64,000 nucleotides of DNA. Source: Biomphalaria glabrata (lineage: Eukaryota > Mollusca > Gastropoda > Planorbidae). This document shows positions 1-11,027 of the stretch, piece by piece. Position 1 is the first letter of the stretch. Each line of letters begins with the position of its first letter. The position numbers were made by a program, and so were the translations under genes. Under the pieces are notes generated by a model. It did no database searches. It saw only the letters and a program-made list of their open reading frames with translations, and was not told the origin of the DNA. The stretch covers positions 32,216,645 to 32,280,644 of the forward strand of contig NC_074720.1 in NCBI RefSeq assembly GCF_947242115.1, read 5' to 3'.

Positions 1-1200
1 CGATAAGTGGACTGCCGTATTCACCATCACAACTGCTGACGAGTAGAAGACTCAGGGAATTATTCCAGCTGATCACAAACTATTGAAACCATTGGTAGCT
101 GAAAATGCAGAGACATTACTTAACGAACGACAGATGCAAAGCTAAGTGAAATACGATGCAAAAGCAAGACTACCTAAAGATTTTTCTGTCGGAGAGTTCA
201 TCTAGGTCAAACATGGCAGAAAGCAGTTGTCATAAAAAAAAAATTCAGCACCCACTTACATCATAAAGACAAACAATGGAAAAACATACAGAAGAAATCA
301 ACGCTTTTTAAATAAGAGTTTCGATGAAGACATCTCTGGGTACTATGATACCGATGAAGACAATGAACTGCAAACTGTTGCAACAAACGAAACAGACAGT
401 TATAGACCAACGTCTAGAGAACTTGTTCAGTCAAGACAATCAGAAGTGGACGAATTGTTAAAGTTCCTAGTAGACAGTGCCGGTCGCAGTGGGCGCCGCG
501 CTTTCATAGGCCCTCGCGCTAATTCCAAGTGTACATTATTAAATTAAACAATTATAACGTATATAAAAAACAGGGTTTTCGCGACCTCCTGATTTTCCAG
601 GGCCTCCAGGAAATCTCATGAAAAGGCAAAATATACGATAAAGTCCTGAACTTTTTTTGAATTTATTCAAATCTCCTGAAGAATAGACGAAATTGACATT
701 TTGGGGTGCCAATAAATAAAAAGTGGCATTGCGAGCTTTCATTTGATAAAAATTTATTGCAAAGGCAAAAGTAGGCCTATTTTCTAATAACAAAAAATAA
801 TTTTGACATTATGCTTATCCCTACCCAGACTAGGCCCCGCGAGATCCGTTTCGCATTGGGCCCCGCAAATGCTAGGGCCGGCCCTGCTAGTAGATATCAC
901 TATTAAGAACTTTAAAAGGAAGCGTGTGATAATAACTTCAATAGGAAGGATGTATTAATATTATATGATATTACGTCATTATTTTTTGTTTATGTTTTGT
1001 GCGAAAGCAAAGGGATTAGATGTAAATAAAAAGAGAGAGTTTCCATTGGATTGAGGAAAGATGAATAAAGGGGTAATAACTCGAGTGTGAAGTTTAATTC
1101 TGAAATTATAGACGCCAAACCCGAATAATGGACAATTTTAGCATTGTTAAGAAAAACTTTTAGTTATACTCGATTCTGTAAATTTTGCTTCAAGGTTAAT
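1..1200 (+). mobile_element. Ty3/Gypsy retrotransposon fossil (integrase tail plus 3' LTR), unit 1
   Basis: Residues at 1-460 resemble the integrase C-terminal region of K02A2.6-like Gypsy elements, including a YRRNQRFLNK motif that matches the family YRRNRR pattern. A purine tract before 951 precedes an LTR-like segment (about 951-1190) that begins TGTATTAATATT. A related LTR-like start lies at 16945 on the other side of the unit junction. The element is old and broken, most of its body is absent, and a hAT MITE sits inside it. The family call is from memory of motif patterns. Confidence 0.7.
475..886. mobile_element. Non-autonomous hAT MITE nested in Gypsy fossil, unit 1
   Basis: The 412-bp element is flanked by a perfect 8-bp target duplication CTAGTAGA (467-474 and 887-894). 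Its ends are imperfect inverted repeats, CAGTGCCGGTCG against CAGGGCCGGCCC. An 8-bp duplication with CAG-starting ends is typical of hAT elements. The ends are GC-rich, the middle is AT-rich, and no transposase is encoded. The short open frames inside are chance. Confidence 0.85.
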
Positions 1201-1204
1201 TAGT

Positions 1205-1729
1205 GACCTGGGTTCGAATCTTGGTGGAGTCTGGGATTTTGAATTTCTGCATTTTTAGGGTGCTCCTGAGTCTACCCAACACTAATGAAAGTAAAGGCGG
1301 TAGGCCGTTAACCGTGGGCCAAAGGTATTATCTTTTTTTTAAATCTTGCTTGTTAGATCTTTACTTTGTACCGAGGACTCTGAATGTCGTTAATCATTAA
1401 CTTTACTTTATACTTATGATGTTAACAAAGAAAAAAAAAAGAAGAGAAGGAAAATCCCTAAATTTTGGAAATGCATATTCTTCATTGGGAAGGGGCTGTG
1501 GCTGAGTGCCTGCCTTCCAGAACCAGGGAACTGGGTTCGAATCTTGGGGAAGTCTGGGTTTTTGAATTTCTGCATTTTTAGGATGCTCCTGAGTCTACCC
1601 AACACTAATGGGTACTTAGCTTTAATTAATGAAAGTAAAGGCGGTTGGTCGTTAACCGTGGGCCAAAGAAACAGATGACCTAATTATAGACGCTAATGTC
1701 TGAAATGGAAAGTTACATCTTTACTTTAC
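1205..1729 (+). mobile_element. Two tRNA-headed SINE copies of one family, unit 1
   Basis: The first copy (about 1205-1335) lacks its 5' end and begins at the B box GGGTTCGAATC. The second (about 1487-1729) is fuller, with an A-box-like GTGGCTGAGTGCC, the same B box, and a shared body containing GAAAGTAAAGGCGG and GTTAACCGTGGGCC. Both end near ACTTTACTTT-type sequence. This body is one I associate with widespread gastropod SINEs. These are not tRNA genes. Confidence 0.8.
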
Positions 1730-2296
1730 TCATTCCTTATATTCTTATTATTATTATATATTATATTCTTATGAGGCCCTATTATTTATTTTAGGTTCAA
1801 AAGGAATTAAATGCTAAGAAAACTTTTTTTTCTGTTCAATATTATAAGTAGCTGGATCATGTCTCCCTGTGTTCGTCTGTGTGTTGGTGTACTTGATAGT
1901 ATTTTAAAATAATTATATATATTTCTGATGGTCTTTGTTATTATTAAAGTATTTTGATTATAGAAACCAAATGCATCATTAACACTATGAAGATAAAAAT
2001 GTATCATCTTTGTGAATTTTAAAAGCTATGCAGTATGGTTATAACTAGTTACTATTTTTTTAATTAGGTTTAAAATAGAAAAAAATGGTGTATTATCAAA
2101 TATCAATGAGAAAGTACTTTCTGTTTTCTTGAAAATTATATTCATTTTTTTAATAAATGGCATTACGTCACTTTTTCCCTACTTATATTTTTATAATTTT
2201 TTTCATTTTAATTTTACGTGACACATAAATATCTACAGAAAAAAAAATAAAAACAAAAAATAAAAATTAAAAAAAAATTAATTTAAAGAAAAATAC

Positions 2297-2302
2297 TTTA
2301 TT
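2297..2302 (-). terminator. Poly(A) signal of kinase A, unit 1
   Basis: AATAAA on the minus strand lies about 135 bases past the predicted stop codon. Equivalent signals lie at 19348-19353, 32671-32676 and 48316-48321. Confidence 0.6.
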
Positions 2303-2435
2303 GAAATATTGTATCTCAAGTTATTTGATATTTCATTATATACAATGCACATGTAGTTTTATGTCATGTTATGTCACACAGGGCTTTCACCAAAGAAATC
2401 TCTTGTGTGGAAACAAAGAACTTGACCTTTGACAT

Positions 2436-4932
2436 TTAAATAAAACGTTGCTCTGCAGACGACAAAACAAAAAAAAGAAATTGAAACATCACGTTTAGAC
2501 AAAAAGTATTTTTAAACATACAAAAAAAAATATTTAATCTCTAGATATTATAGACTGATAGCGTCATGGATGACTTAAGTATTCTTTTTACTGAGTTATT
2601 GTTCCTAATGAATATAATTATTTCCCTTAGCACATTGCCTGAGAACAAGGCCGACAATTTTAAAACTGAAACTAAAAGAAAGATGACATACGAATAGAAT
2701 ACTTGTATATTACCTTTAAGTTTGGCTATCCTGTGTGAGAAACAAGATTCCTCCATCAAGAAGATGAGTTTAAAGATGGACAATCTTTCTTCAGGTTGAT
2801 ATTCTAAAAGATTGGTCAAAATGAGTCTGAAACACGTTAAAACAAAAAACGACATTATAAGGCTATACTAAACATTTTATTAAACAATACCAGATATTAA
2901 AATGGACACGTTGTGCATTTGGGAAGCGTGGTCGAGAGGCTAAGTACGCTTGAAATTGGCTTGGCTAACTATGAAGGTGGCTCGAGGTTCGACACCTGAT
3001 TCAAGCAGAATTGTGTTTACTGAGCGCCTAAAGGCAGTATGGAAAAACCTTCTCCTAGATACTCCCCTCCTCCCACTGGTCCACAAATAAGATTAGATCA
3101 TAGCGCTCTGAGCATGCTATAAGCATGAAAGTAGCGCTATATAAAAGCTATAACTTCACATTTTTAAATAATGCACTTGCATGTATTTAATTAAATAGCT
3201 TCTTTTAAATTTCAGAATTAATGTCGCAATAATGCATAATTTTTATGAGGTTCGATGGAAAAATGCTAAATATATTTATGTATGTAGGTCTTATATTTGT
3301 TTGACTTACCTGTCTATACTAGTAGGCGACAACTTAGTTCTGACTGTTTCCATCATTGGTTCCATGGTGTCTTGATTCAAAACATTCACTTTGAAAACCA
3401 TACACCAGTACACTACCCCAAGAGCGAACATGTCACACTGTAAAGAAACAAATAGATATAATTTTAATTACTGCTAAACTGTAAATTTAATTCAATTATA
3501 TTTTTAAGGGAAAATTATATAATTTGTCGTCTCAGGGTCCAGGTTTGTAAACACATTTCAGCATAATATAAAGTTATAAACTATGGGGATTAGGTTTTTA
3601 CATGAGTAAATTATACATGTAATATATTTTATAGTTAATAATTAATTAACTCTCCCCCACCCCAACAACTCCCTTATCAAGGAAACACCTAAAATCTAAT
3701 TTAAAAATCTACAATCGCTACAATTAGATTTTTTTATTCGATTTTAGGTGTGTTTCCTTGATTAGGGGGTTGTTGGGGGGGGAGAGTTAATTATCTATTT
3801 ATTGTTGAAGTGTCTTATACTAATTGACAAAAGTTTTTTATCGTGATACTCATAATGGGGCTTAAGAGTTTTAAACTACTGTGGAAATTATATTATATAT
3901 ATAAAATGATGGTTATCTTATTTAAAGATAACTGGCAGTATACAAAATGATCTTCACTAATTTATTACCAAATGTAACAAACACGGACATGTTCAAGTCT
4001 CCAAGGGTTACCAGACTGGACATGCTATATTAACAATAAATTAATGGGCGATTCTGTTTTACTTCACATGTGTAATATAAACAAGTTTTCGTGCACACAT
4101 CAGAATCTTCTATCTCTTTCTCTTTATATATATATATACTATTCTACCTAATTAAATATTAGACTCTAAGCTATCCATTTAAAAGGAAAGGGATATAAGT
4201 AAGAATATGACAAAAAATATTTATTTAGCTAAGTTATCGTTCGTTAATTTAAGAAAGTTTGCGAATATTTATATGACAATTATAATTAAATCTAAAGGAG
4301 CTTTAAAAATATGGTAAAAAATGACTTACTTTAAAAGGGTCAAATGGCCTCTTTAAAAACTGTTCTGGGGACATGTACACGACAGTTCCTTTTCTTTTGG
4401 TCGCCATTGTATCCTCAGTGGGCAAGATATCCGATAAACCGAAATCAGCAATGAGAATTTTCTTTTCTGTGATCAAAATGTTGTCCGTTTTCAAGTCTCT
4501 GTGAGCAACTTTTTTGTTATGGAGATAGTTAACTGCTGCACACAGCTGCACAAAGTATTCATCACTCATCTCCTGATGAATGGAAGGCAGTACCTTGGTC
4601 AGAGTGCCATCTTCGTAGAATGGCATCACATAAGCGAAGTACCGAGGAAAGGATCCCATGAAATCCATGCTCATGATAAAAGGATGGTGGATCGTGGCGA
4701 GTACTGCAACTTCAGATAAGAAATGCTTTACGATTTTTTTATCATCATAAGTGCTGTCTTTGTAATAAGCTTTGATGACTTTCTTGACGTTGTGGTCTAG
4801 TTTGGATGTGACTTGAAAAACTTTAATCGGGTAATTGTAGTGAAGCAGTGTGCCCACCTCGAAGTGATGTACTTGGCATATTTCTTTCTGGTAGTTTTGA
4901 AGTTCCAGTGTTTTTCTTTCCAGATGATACAT
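2436..4932 (-). CDS. Kinase A: small Ser/Thr-type protein kinase, four exons, intact (unit 1)
   Basis: The spliced model joins exon 1 (4932-4330), exon 2 (3437-3310), exon 3 (2826-2714) and a 17-nt coding exon 4 (2452-2436). It gives 286 residues, and every junction is GT-AG and keeps phase. Visible kinase features are the VIK lysine K54, helix-C E74, H144-R145-D146 with K148 and N151, D163-F164-G165 and the SPE motif at 188-190. CDMFALGVVYW in exon 2 is subdomain IX, and the exon 3 arginine in EERL is subdomain XI. No glycine-rich loop is visible before K54. The start is the first ATG (MYHLERK); the frame is open further upstream but has no ATG. The length is little more than a bare kinase domain, with no signal peptide or membrane segment. 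It is about 60% identical to kinase B. I cannot name the family with confidence; a PDIK1L-like kinase is one possibility. Confidence 0.85.
2921..3153 (+). mobile_element. SINE with Leu/Ser-tRNA-like head in kinase A intron 2, unit 1
   Basis: It begins GGGAAGCGTGGTCGAGAGGC, an A-box-like head of type-II tRNA style. The B box GAGGTTCGACACC follows, and the tail ends with an AGCGCTATATAAAAGC motif that I associate with molluscan SINEs. It lies between kinase exons 3 and 2 in antisense orientation to the gene. Confidence 0.75.
3639..3795. repeat. Foldback (hairpin) repeat in kinase A intron 1, unit 1
   Basis: A left arm (about 3641-3710, containing ACTCTCCCCCACCCC and AAGGAAACACCTAAAATC) is complementary to a right arm (about 3750-3794) around a short loop near 3717. 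The arms are imperfect, and the outer ends read AATTAACTCTC and GAGAGTTAATT. It looks like a small MITE or palindromic repeat. The G/C runs vary in length between units. Confidence 0.75.
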
Positions 4933-5127
4933 TTTAAAATAGAATTGGAGAACACAGATATCCGAAAATAGAGGATGAATTAAATTCCTACAATACGAAA
5001 ACACTAAGTCCCAAAGAAATAAGAACACAAATATAATAAGTCCAACACTTGTATTTCTCAAAGAGAGCTCAAAGCTAATGTAAGAGGAGGTACAGTGATA
5101 AATGATAGAGTTAATTTTTTAAATTGA

Positions 5128-5198
5128 TTTTTATAGCCAAGTGAGCTCCTCCCACAATCCTTGAGCTACAAATGTTTAATTTTACGTCATGTGATTGG
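5128..5198 (-). promoter_or_regulatory. Kinase A core promoter (TATA, CRE-like, CCAAT), unit 1
   Basis: Read on the minus strand there is a TATAAAAA box (5135-5128) about 195 bases before the ATG. A CRE-like TGACGTAA lies at about 5189-5182 and a CCAAT box at 5198-5194. Kinase B has a matching CCAAT and a weaker TATATC at similar spacing, so the layout is shared between paralogues. The assignment is by sequence only. Confidence 0.55.
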
Positions 5199-5204
5199 CT
5201 GAAA

Positions 5205-5640
5205 GCTGGAGGTGCGCCAAACTATCCTCGTTGTCTTTGAAGTTTTTGACCAGTGGATGACACTTGGAGACTCCATTGTTCAGAGGTACATACGTCAGCA
5301 GACGACCAAGGTTTGGGCTGCTGTCATAATTTGTTGCTTTGCAAGGATGAACACATTAGTGATTGAAGGACCGACAATGTCAACAATCTTTTGTTTTCTC
5401 GAGACGACTTAGTGACCAGTTGCAGTGGACACCGTCTCGGTCATTCGGAGAAAGAGCAGGGGATTGCGGGGAACAAAAGGACAGTATCAGATGTTTATGT
5501 AAGCATTGAGAAAGCGTATCGAAAATGTCACCCGCTCCTTACCCAAATACATTTCGTGTGTGGTAAGCATGGAAGGACAAGGTTAAAGAATTTTAAAAAT
5601 ATGTTACAATGTTCGTTTTAAAAAAAGAAATGCCAATGTT
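5205..5640 (+). other. Conserved upstream block A, divergent from kinase A, unit 1
   Basis: This block of roughly 400 bp lies head-to-head with kinase A. A clear homologue sits in inverted arrangement upstream of kinase B (10717-11007). A 32-base run at about 5284-5315 is identical between the two blocks. Open frames of 66 and 76 codons exist in two different phases. Over the first 45 or so aligned codons the A/B differences fall about evenly on the three codon positions, which does not support protein selection. It could be a decayed first exon, a divergent non-coding transcript or an enhancer. I do not recognise a protein family. Confidence 0.5.
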
Positions 5641-6454
5641 GCATAGTATATTTAAAGTATTATAACTACTAATGTACTAACATTTTTGTATCTATTGAAG
5701 TAGTAAATTATTTTTTTGTTTATATTATTTAAAAAAATCATTTCTATTATCTTGCCAAATGTATTTTTTTTAAATCACATATAAATTCGCCTAAAATAAA
5801 TCAAAATTAATATAGTCATTTCGAAGTAAAATGTTCAACTGTTAATTAAGTAAAGATGTGTGCCCCTGTCGTGTGTACGTTGAGAGCTCTTTATTAAGCT
5901 TCACGTGATGGCAAATGTTATGGACCAAAAAAACAACTATTTACTGCTTTTCTCTAATATATTGTTTGCCAATGGGTGTACATTTATAACTAAAATCTTC
6001 ATCTAAAAATAGCTCTCTATAAATGGGAATAACGACTAAAATTGTCAATCATTGTACTTTACCTATGGAATTGTGATATTTAAAAAAACTTTCACTTAAT
6101 GGGTTAACAGTTTTATTTTGACCCAGCTCAAGTTACGTGTTTCTTTGTTACATCTCTTTAATAGTTAAAAAAAACACTTTCTTTTTTTCTTTCATCAAGA
6201 TGGCACTATAACTTCATGACATACAATATTTAAAGTCCAATATATTTTATAAGCAATAAAACGTTGAAAATTAAATGTAAGACAATTTCAAACAAGGTTA
6301 CAAAGAAAGTTTGTGTGGAAACACAAAGTCAGAATCGAATCGGTCCCCGAAGTGGTCCACCCAGGCAGGTAAAAGGGAAAGTTTCAATATTTTCAGAAAG
6401 AACACCAGAATGAAATTATATCAAATAGAAATACCGTTGTATTTATTAAAATAC
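5641..6454. other. AT-rich intergenic stretch, unit 1
   Basis: I see no gene. The part at about 6291-6440 (GTTTGTGTGGAAACACAAAG and onward) has a diverged homologue beyond the array at 63445-63590, so it is an older repeat or ancestral sequence. The equivalents are 34861-35678 and 51661-52487; unit 2 has lost the region. Confidence 0.6.
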
Positions 6455-7363
6455 TGTTACGTATTTCTGAATCTTCTGGCTAAATGTACTAGTAGGCACA
6501 CAAATAAAAACACTGCAAAGAACTTGACGACTAAACTCTCAGCTTCATATAACTTTATTGACTATTAACTCTAACAATTTGTTACTGTAACATGTAGCAT
6601 AGAAGACTGTACAATATCTGTCAGTTTACAGTTAGCTATACTTCGTTGCAATTCATCTCTTCACTTCGTTGCAATTCATCTCTTCTCAACTTGCATCGAG
6701 TCGTATTCCACTGAACAGACCAACGACACACTTCCCAGTGTCGCTCCAGGTCTCCCAAAGCTGAACCAAGTCGTACTCAAAGTCTACCGAATCAGAGCCG
6801 CACACGTCTTACATCGACTGTATCGACTGTAACGGCTCAAGTCCACTGTAGTTCGCTGTATAGACTTTAACGACAGTAGTCCACTCCAGTTAACTCTACC
6901 CTAGTTAACTTGCATCGAGTCGTACACATCTCTCTTCTACTGTCTCGCACAGTAGACAACAGTACCGACGACTCACTCACGACTCTATACGACTGACTTT
7001 CACATTAACTTTCTGGCTTATATAGAGTCCCTAATCGCTTCTCCAAAGTTGCACAAACACTGCTTGTATCTTCTGGAATAACACGCGAGGAAAAGTCACA
7101 TACTGTCTTTGTTTATACATGTAGATTCCAGAGAACACTTGCTGCAGTGTCATCAAGTCGGGGTCACACGTAGTGACCTCTATCTGTCACTGTTCATTAG
7201 TAACTGTCCCCCTACTTAGATCTGTTTGTCCCCTGGAACAATACGTGAGGACACGTCACATCCTGTCTTTGTTTGTACATGTAGATTCCAGAGAACACTC
7301 GCTGCTGTGTCATCTCGCCGGGGTCATACGTTGACCTCTACCTATCACTGTTCATTTGTAACA
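6455..7363 (-). mobile_element. Solo LTR fossil, about 909 bp, unit 1
   Basis: The ends are TGTTAC and GTAACA, flanked by a 4-bp direct repeat ATAC (6451-6454 and 7364-7367). On the minus strand a TATATAA lies at 7024-7018 and an AATAAA at 6559-6554, in the order expected for an LTR. Its upstream part contains two tandem copies of a segment of about 140 bp (about 7090-7210 and 7250-7363), and a 22-bp duplication lies near 6650-6700. No internal retroviral sequence adjoins it. It predates array expansion. Confidence 0.75.
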
Positions 7364-7636
7364 ATACTTTTGTAAGATTTCTACTTACAAGATGATTCAA
7401 TTTTTAAAAAAATTGTAGTAGTATAATTAATGTTTTCTATGTATGGTCGATTTTTTTTTCCTCAAAATAATTTCTAGGAAACCTTTAGCAGTTTATGAGA
7501 TCATTGTCTACCACCCTCCAACAAAGAAAATCATTTTTTATACTAATATATGGAATTCCAAAAATATTTAAAAAATGTTTTCTTTGATACGTCACTTAGA
7601 CCACCCCTCCACCTCCCAGTCAAATTTTACTCTTTC

Positions 7637-7930
7637 CCGCAGACACACAAACTCACAAATTGTTTACTTTTAGTTTACTTCAATACTCCGTAAACAAACA
7701 AATCATTCGCTTAAACAACAAAGAAATCAACATAATAGAGACCCGGCGTAGACTATCGCGGTGTCCAGAGGAGCCGAACAATAGCTTAATTAGGTACAGC
7801 GCGTCAAAGCGCTATCGGCTCGGCCACTCCTATTGCGGTCATTCTTGTCCAGCCTAAATAAAAACGTGTCAGCTGACCTTAAGTAAACATATACTGTCCA
7901 CTTCAAACAAGAGATTCACTGAAGTTCCTT
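7637..7930 (+). repeat. Dispersed block S1 (GAGACCCGGCG motif), unit 1
   Basis: It contains an ACACACAAACTCACAAATTG stretch, then GAGACCCGGCGTAGAC, AACAATAGCTT and GTCCACTTCAAAC. The same order of motifs occurs downstream of kinase B (16450-16700), and a shorter version near 23462. It may be an ancient duplicated flank or an unnamed repeat family. The short open frame here is not convincing. Confidence 0.5.
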
Positions 7931-8261
7931 ACTGCGCAAAAAGTTTACGAGATGATAACGTGTTCCGCGGCATCCACAACGCTCTGTCACAAATCACATG
8001 ACAAAGAAAAGGCGCCAAATTATTCAAAGGAATGAGCTTCATTTGCAATTAAATCAGAAGGATATATTTCATTACTTGAAATACTCAGCTTCTTGAGACA
8101 CTTGTGTTACATCTGAAAATCTCATCCTGTGATCAGCTTGAGTTTAAATCATTTCTTCTCTTAATATTTACAACTTGTGTTTAATTGAAACAGATCTAGT
8201 TCATTGTATATTTCTATATACTTCGACTGTGCTTCTATTCACAATTATTTTTAATGTAATT

Positions 8262-8358
8262 GATGGCTAAGAGGTAAAGCTCTAGATTTCGAATCGGGGG
8301 ATCAGGGTTCATAAACTGAAACTGACTGGGTTATTTTAATTTTGGGATCTTTGGGCAC
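8262..8358 (+). mobile_element. Old SINE 5' remnant, unit 1
   Basis: The A-box-like GATGGCTAAGAGGTAAAG, B-box-like GGGTTCATAAAC and a TTTTGGGATCTTTGGGCAC body match the front half of a gastropod SINE of the kind seen at 1487. The back half is gone. It is present in all units. Confidence 0.65.
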
Positions 8359-9487
8359 TATCGTTGTTGTTTTTGTGAATCGATTAAATAGAAAAAAAAA
8401 ATAATATGAAAATTATTTTAAACAATTTTTCACCTTTTTAAAAATGTGCAGTTTTTATTGTGTGTTTTCTGTTATGTGACATAATTTCTAAGCATGGAAG
8501 GAAGGATATGTCGTTCAGTCTAAAACTTGACTCTCTTAGTTCTGCAAGCTATGTACGCTGCATTAAAAAAAAGAGTGAGTTCGTTATTGAAACATTGCGC
8601 TTTTTAACTTAGCTAGAATGTAATCAAGACTATTCGTTGTTTCAATAGCTAAAATTCGGACTTTTCACTGAAGCTGAATGTACTTTTAAACATTTCGCAG
8701 TTAATAAAACGATTGCGTTACGTTTTCAAATGTCAATAGTATCACAGAAACGACTTTGATGCTGTTAATACTTAAAAAAAAAAAAAAAAAAAACTATTTT
8801 TTTAATATAGATAAAAGAGTTCTTATCTATTAATTAACTGCTAAAATTCTTCTATTGCTCTCAATACTTCAAGATTTGTTTACTATTTTCTATATGAACA
8901 GTTCAATTACAAATAATAATTTAATTAATTATTTATTTTTTTATTGTTTTATGTGTTGTTATTAACAAGAAATAATTATGTAACTTTTATTATTAGATTC
9001 AATTTCTTTTTAGTTTTGTTAATAATCGTGACAGACAGATAGACAGTGAGTGAATATAAACTTTGTTTGCACTAAGCAATATTTTCAACTTGGTGTCAGC
9101 TTCTGTTCAGTGATGCGGTGATTCCGCTTCTAATCATATCAAAACATTTTTGCAGATTGCTTTTACTAGTAGCGAAAGTAACGTTACGATGAGTCCATCC
9201 AACTCTATGGGTACATTAGTCTGGCAGAGTTTAGGTTGTTAGTTTATTTGCATGCCACTTTGTCATCCTCGATAGTCGATAAGAATCTCAAATCAATCTT
9301 AGAATCAAGTAAGAATTGAGTTTAAGGGAAAGAATTTACTGAAGGAGAAAATACAAAAAAATAAACACGGTTATGTCTCTTATAATCTTTTGCAATCCCA
9401 ACGTGTAAACTTTGCTTTTAATGTTGTCCTCTACATTATATCTGAATATACAAAACTATTTTCTTGTGTATATTTTTGAAAAATTAA
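8359..9487. other. AT-rich intergenic stretch, unit 1
   Basis: It has poly-A and poly-T runs (8774-8794) and no supported gene. The equivalents are 22012-23640, 37574-39216 and 54389-56035; in units 2-4 these also include about 500 bp next to the LINE that unit 1 has lost. That extra part appears more diverged between units than its surroundings. Confidence 0.6.
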
Positions 9488-10020
9488 TATGTTGACTTGC
9501 TTTCACTTCCATAGAGAAGAGTGCTCATAACACAGGCATTGTAGACTAGGCTTTTGGTTGCTGTGGTCAATTTGGCATTTTCCAAGACGCGCTTGGAGAG
9601 TTTTGCCAATGCTGTAGTAGCTTTTCCTATTCTTTTTGTCAGCTCAATGTCTAAATCTAGGTTACTGGCAAGTGTTGATCCATAGTAGGTAAATTCCTGC
9701 ACCACCAATATGTATAACAGGTATTTAAACGACGTCTTGTGCCAGGATTTTGGTCTTGGAGAGACTTATTGTAAGGCTAAACTCTTGACAAGCAACTGTC
9801 AAAGCATTCACTAGCTTCAGTAGATTTCTTATGAATGAGATATGAGGGCCGCGTCATTGGCGAACAGCAGCTCCCTAATCAAGATACGACGTCTTTTCGT
9901 TTTGGCTTCAAGACGTGACAGGTTATAAAGCCTTCAATCGGATCTACTGTGGATATATATTCCATCTTCCCTAGATATAAAAGCACTGGTTAGTAAGTCT
10001 GAAAAGAAGATGACAAATAG
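9488..10020 (-). mobile_element. LINE tail, further shortened, unit 1
   Basis: It encodes part of a non-LTR retrotransposon reverse transcriptase on the minus strand. EFTYYGSTLASNL and STLLYGSE (9484-9708) match the usual EFTYLGST and STLLYGSE motifs, and FANDAAL stands for the FADDAAL catalytic box near 9860. About 1.2 kb holding the C-terminal part and the 3' end, present in units 2-4, is deleted at about 9488. The element is inactive. Confidence 0.8.
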
Positions 10021-10026
10021 TGTTGG

Positions 10027-10716
10027 AGCGTGTACTGTTTGTTTCACAAGTCTCGAATATTTCTTTAAAAAAAAAATTATGTCTCAAGTCCATGCCTCCT
10101 TTACTTTGACTAACTCCTAGACTTTGGCTGACAATGGCAGCTGCCAGATTTTATAGTTTAAAAAAGGTCTAAAGGACAAGTGGGTGACTGCGGTAGCAAT
10201 ATATCATAGCTATATTAAACTTTAAAGTATATCTGTTTAAAAAATGTAGAGTATTATTTTAAAATTATATTAGGAACAAATTTTAATCAAACTTCTATAT
10301 ATTTAAATACATCAAATACTTCTGCATCGTTATACATTTACACATGAATTGTATAGACATATTTTTTTAGAATATTAGTTCAACTAATTTAATCTTTAGA
10401 ATGTCCGTTCCCACTTTTTATTTATTATTAGTAAATATTTAAATAATTTGTCAGAGTCTGTCATTTGGAAAATATAACTAGTTGTAAGTGATCAAAAACT
10501 AACAAAATTTGCATATCGGGACAAATCCTAGCTCAATAGCGAATAGCCAATTTTATAAGTTATATATTCTTTTAAAATGTTGGAATAAAACGTAAATCTC
10601 CATTGTAACTATCTATTTCCATTTATCTATTCTTTGAAATAGTTATTTTAAATAGAGAGGGAAGGGCAGTGATACACTATTGACACACTCTCATAATGCC
10701 TACACAAACATCTACT
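10027..10716. other. Single flanking repeat copy plus AT-rich intergenic stretch, unit 1
   Basis: The first 120 bases are the right-hand LINE-flanking repeat. The rest, up to the upstream block of kinase B, is AT-rich with no supported gene. The equivalents are 25018-25586, 40578-41145 and 57396-57964. Confidence 0.55.
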
Positions 10717-11007
10717 TCATTCAGCTTTGTTCCCCACAATCCCCTGCTCTTTCTTCAGCTGACCGTGACGTTGTCCACTGCGGCAGCGGTTGACTAACGC
10801 GTACAGAGAAAACAAAAGATTGTTGACATTCTTATCAGAGACACTCAGCACTTCAATCGCCATTATGGTCATCCTTGCGTAGCAAAAAATTCTTACAGCT
10901 GTCCAAACCTTGGTCGTCTGCTGACGTATGTACCCCCGAACAATGGCGTCTCCGATTGTCATACACTGGTCAAAAACTTCAAAGACAATTAGGAAGGAGT
11001 GTCTCAC
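10717..11007 (-). other. Conserved upstream block B with 96-codon open frame, unit 1
   Basis: This is the inverted homologue of the block at 5205, head-to-head with kinase B. It holds one uninterrupted minus-strand frame of 96 codons (with GYIRQQTTKVWTAV and KKEQGIVGNK). The kinase A-side block has the same residues split between two frames. The frame starts at a non-ATG codon after a CAG-GTGAGA sequence that resembles a splice donor. No family is recognised. It is either a small divergent gene or conserved non-coding DNA. Confidence 0.4.
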
Positions 11008-11027
11008 CTGTAGCTTTCATAAATTCG

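Noticed and set aside
539-793. 84-codon open frame present in all units
   Set aside because: It lies within the hAT MITE, has no family match, and owes its conservation only to recent duplication.
1487-1560. tRNA gene suggested by A and B boxes (also near 2921, 8262 and 21464)
   Set aside because: Each is the head of a SINE: the cloverleaf is imperfect and a SINE body follows. No functional tRNA gene was identified.
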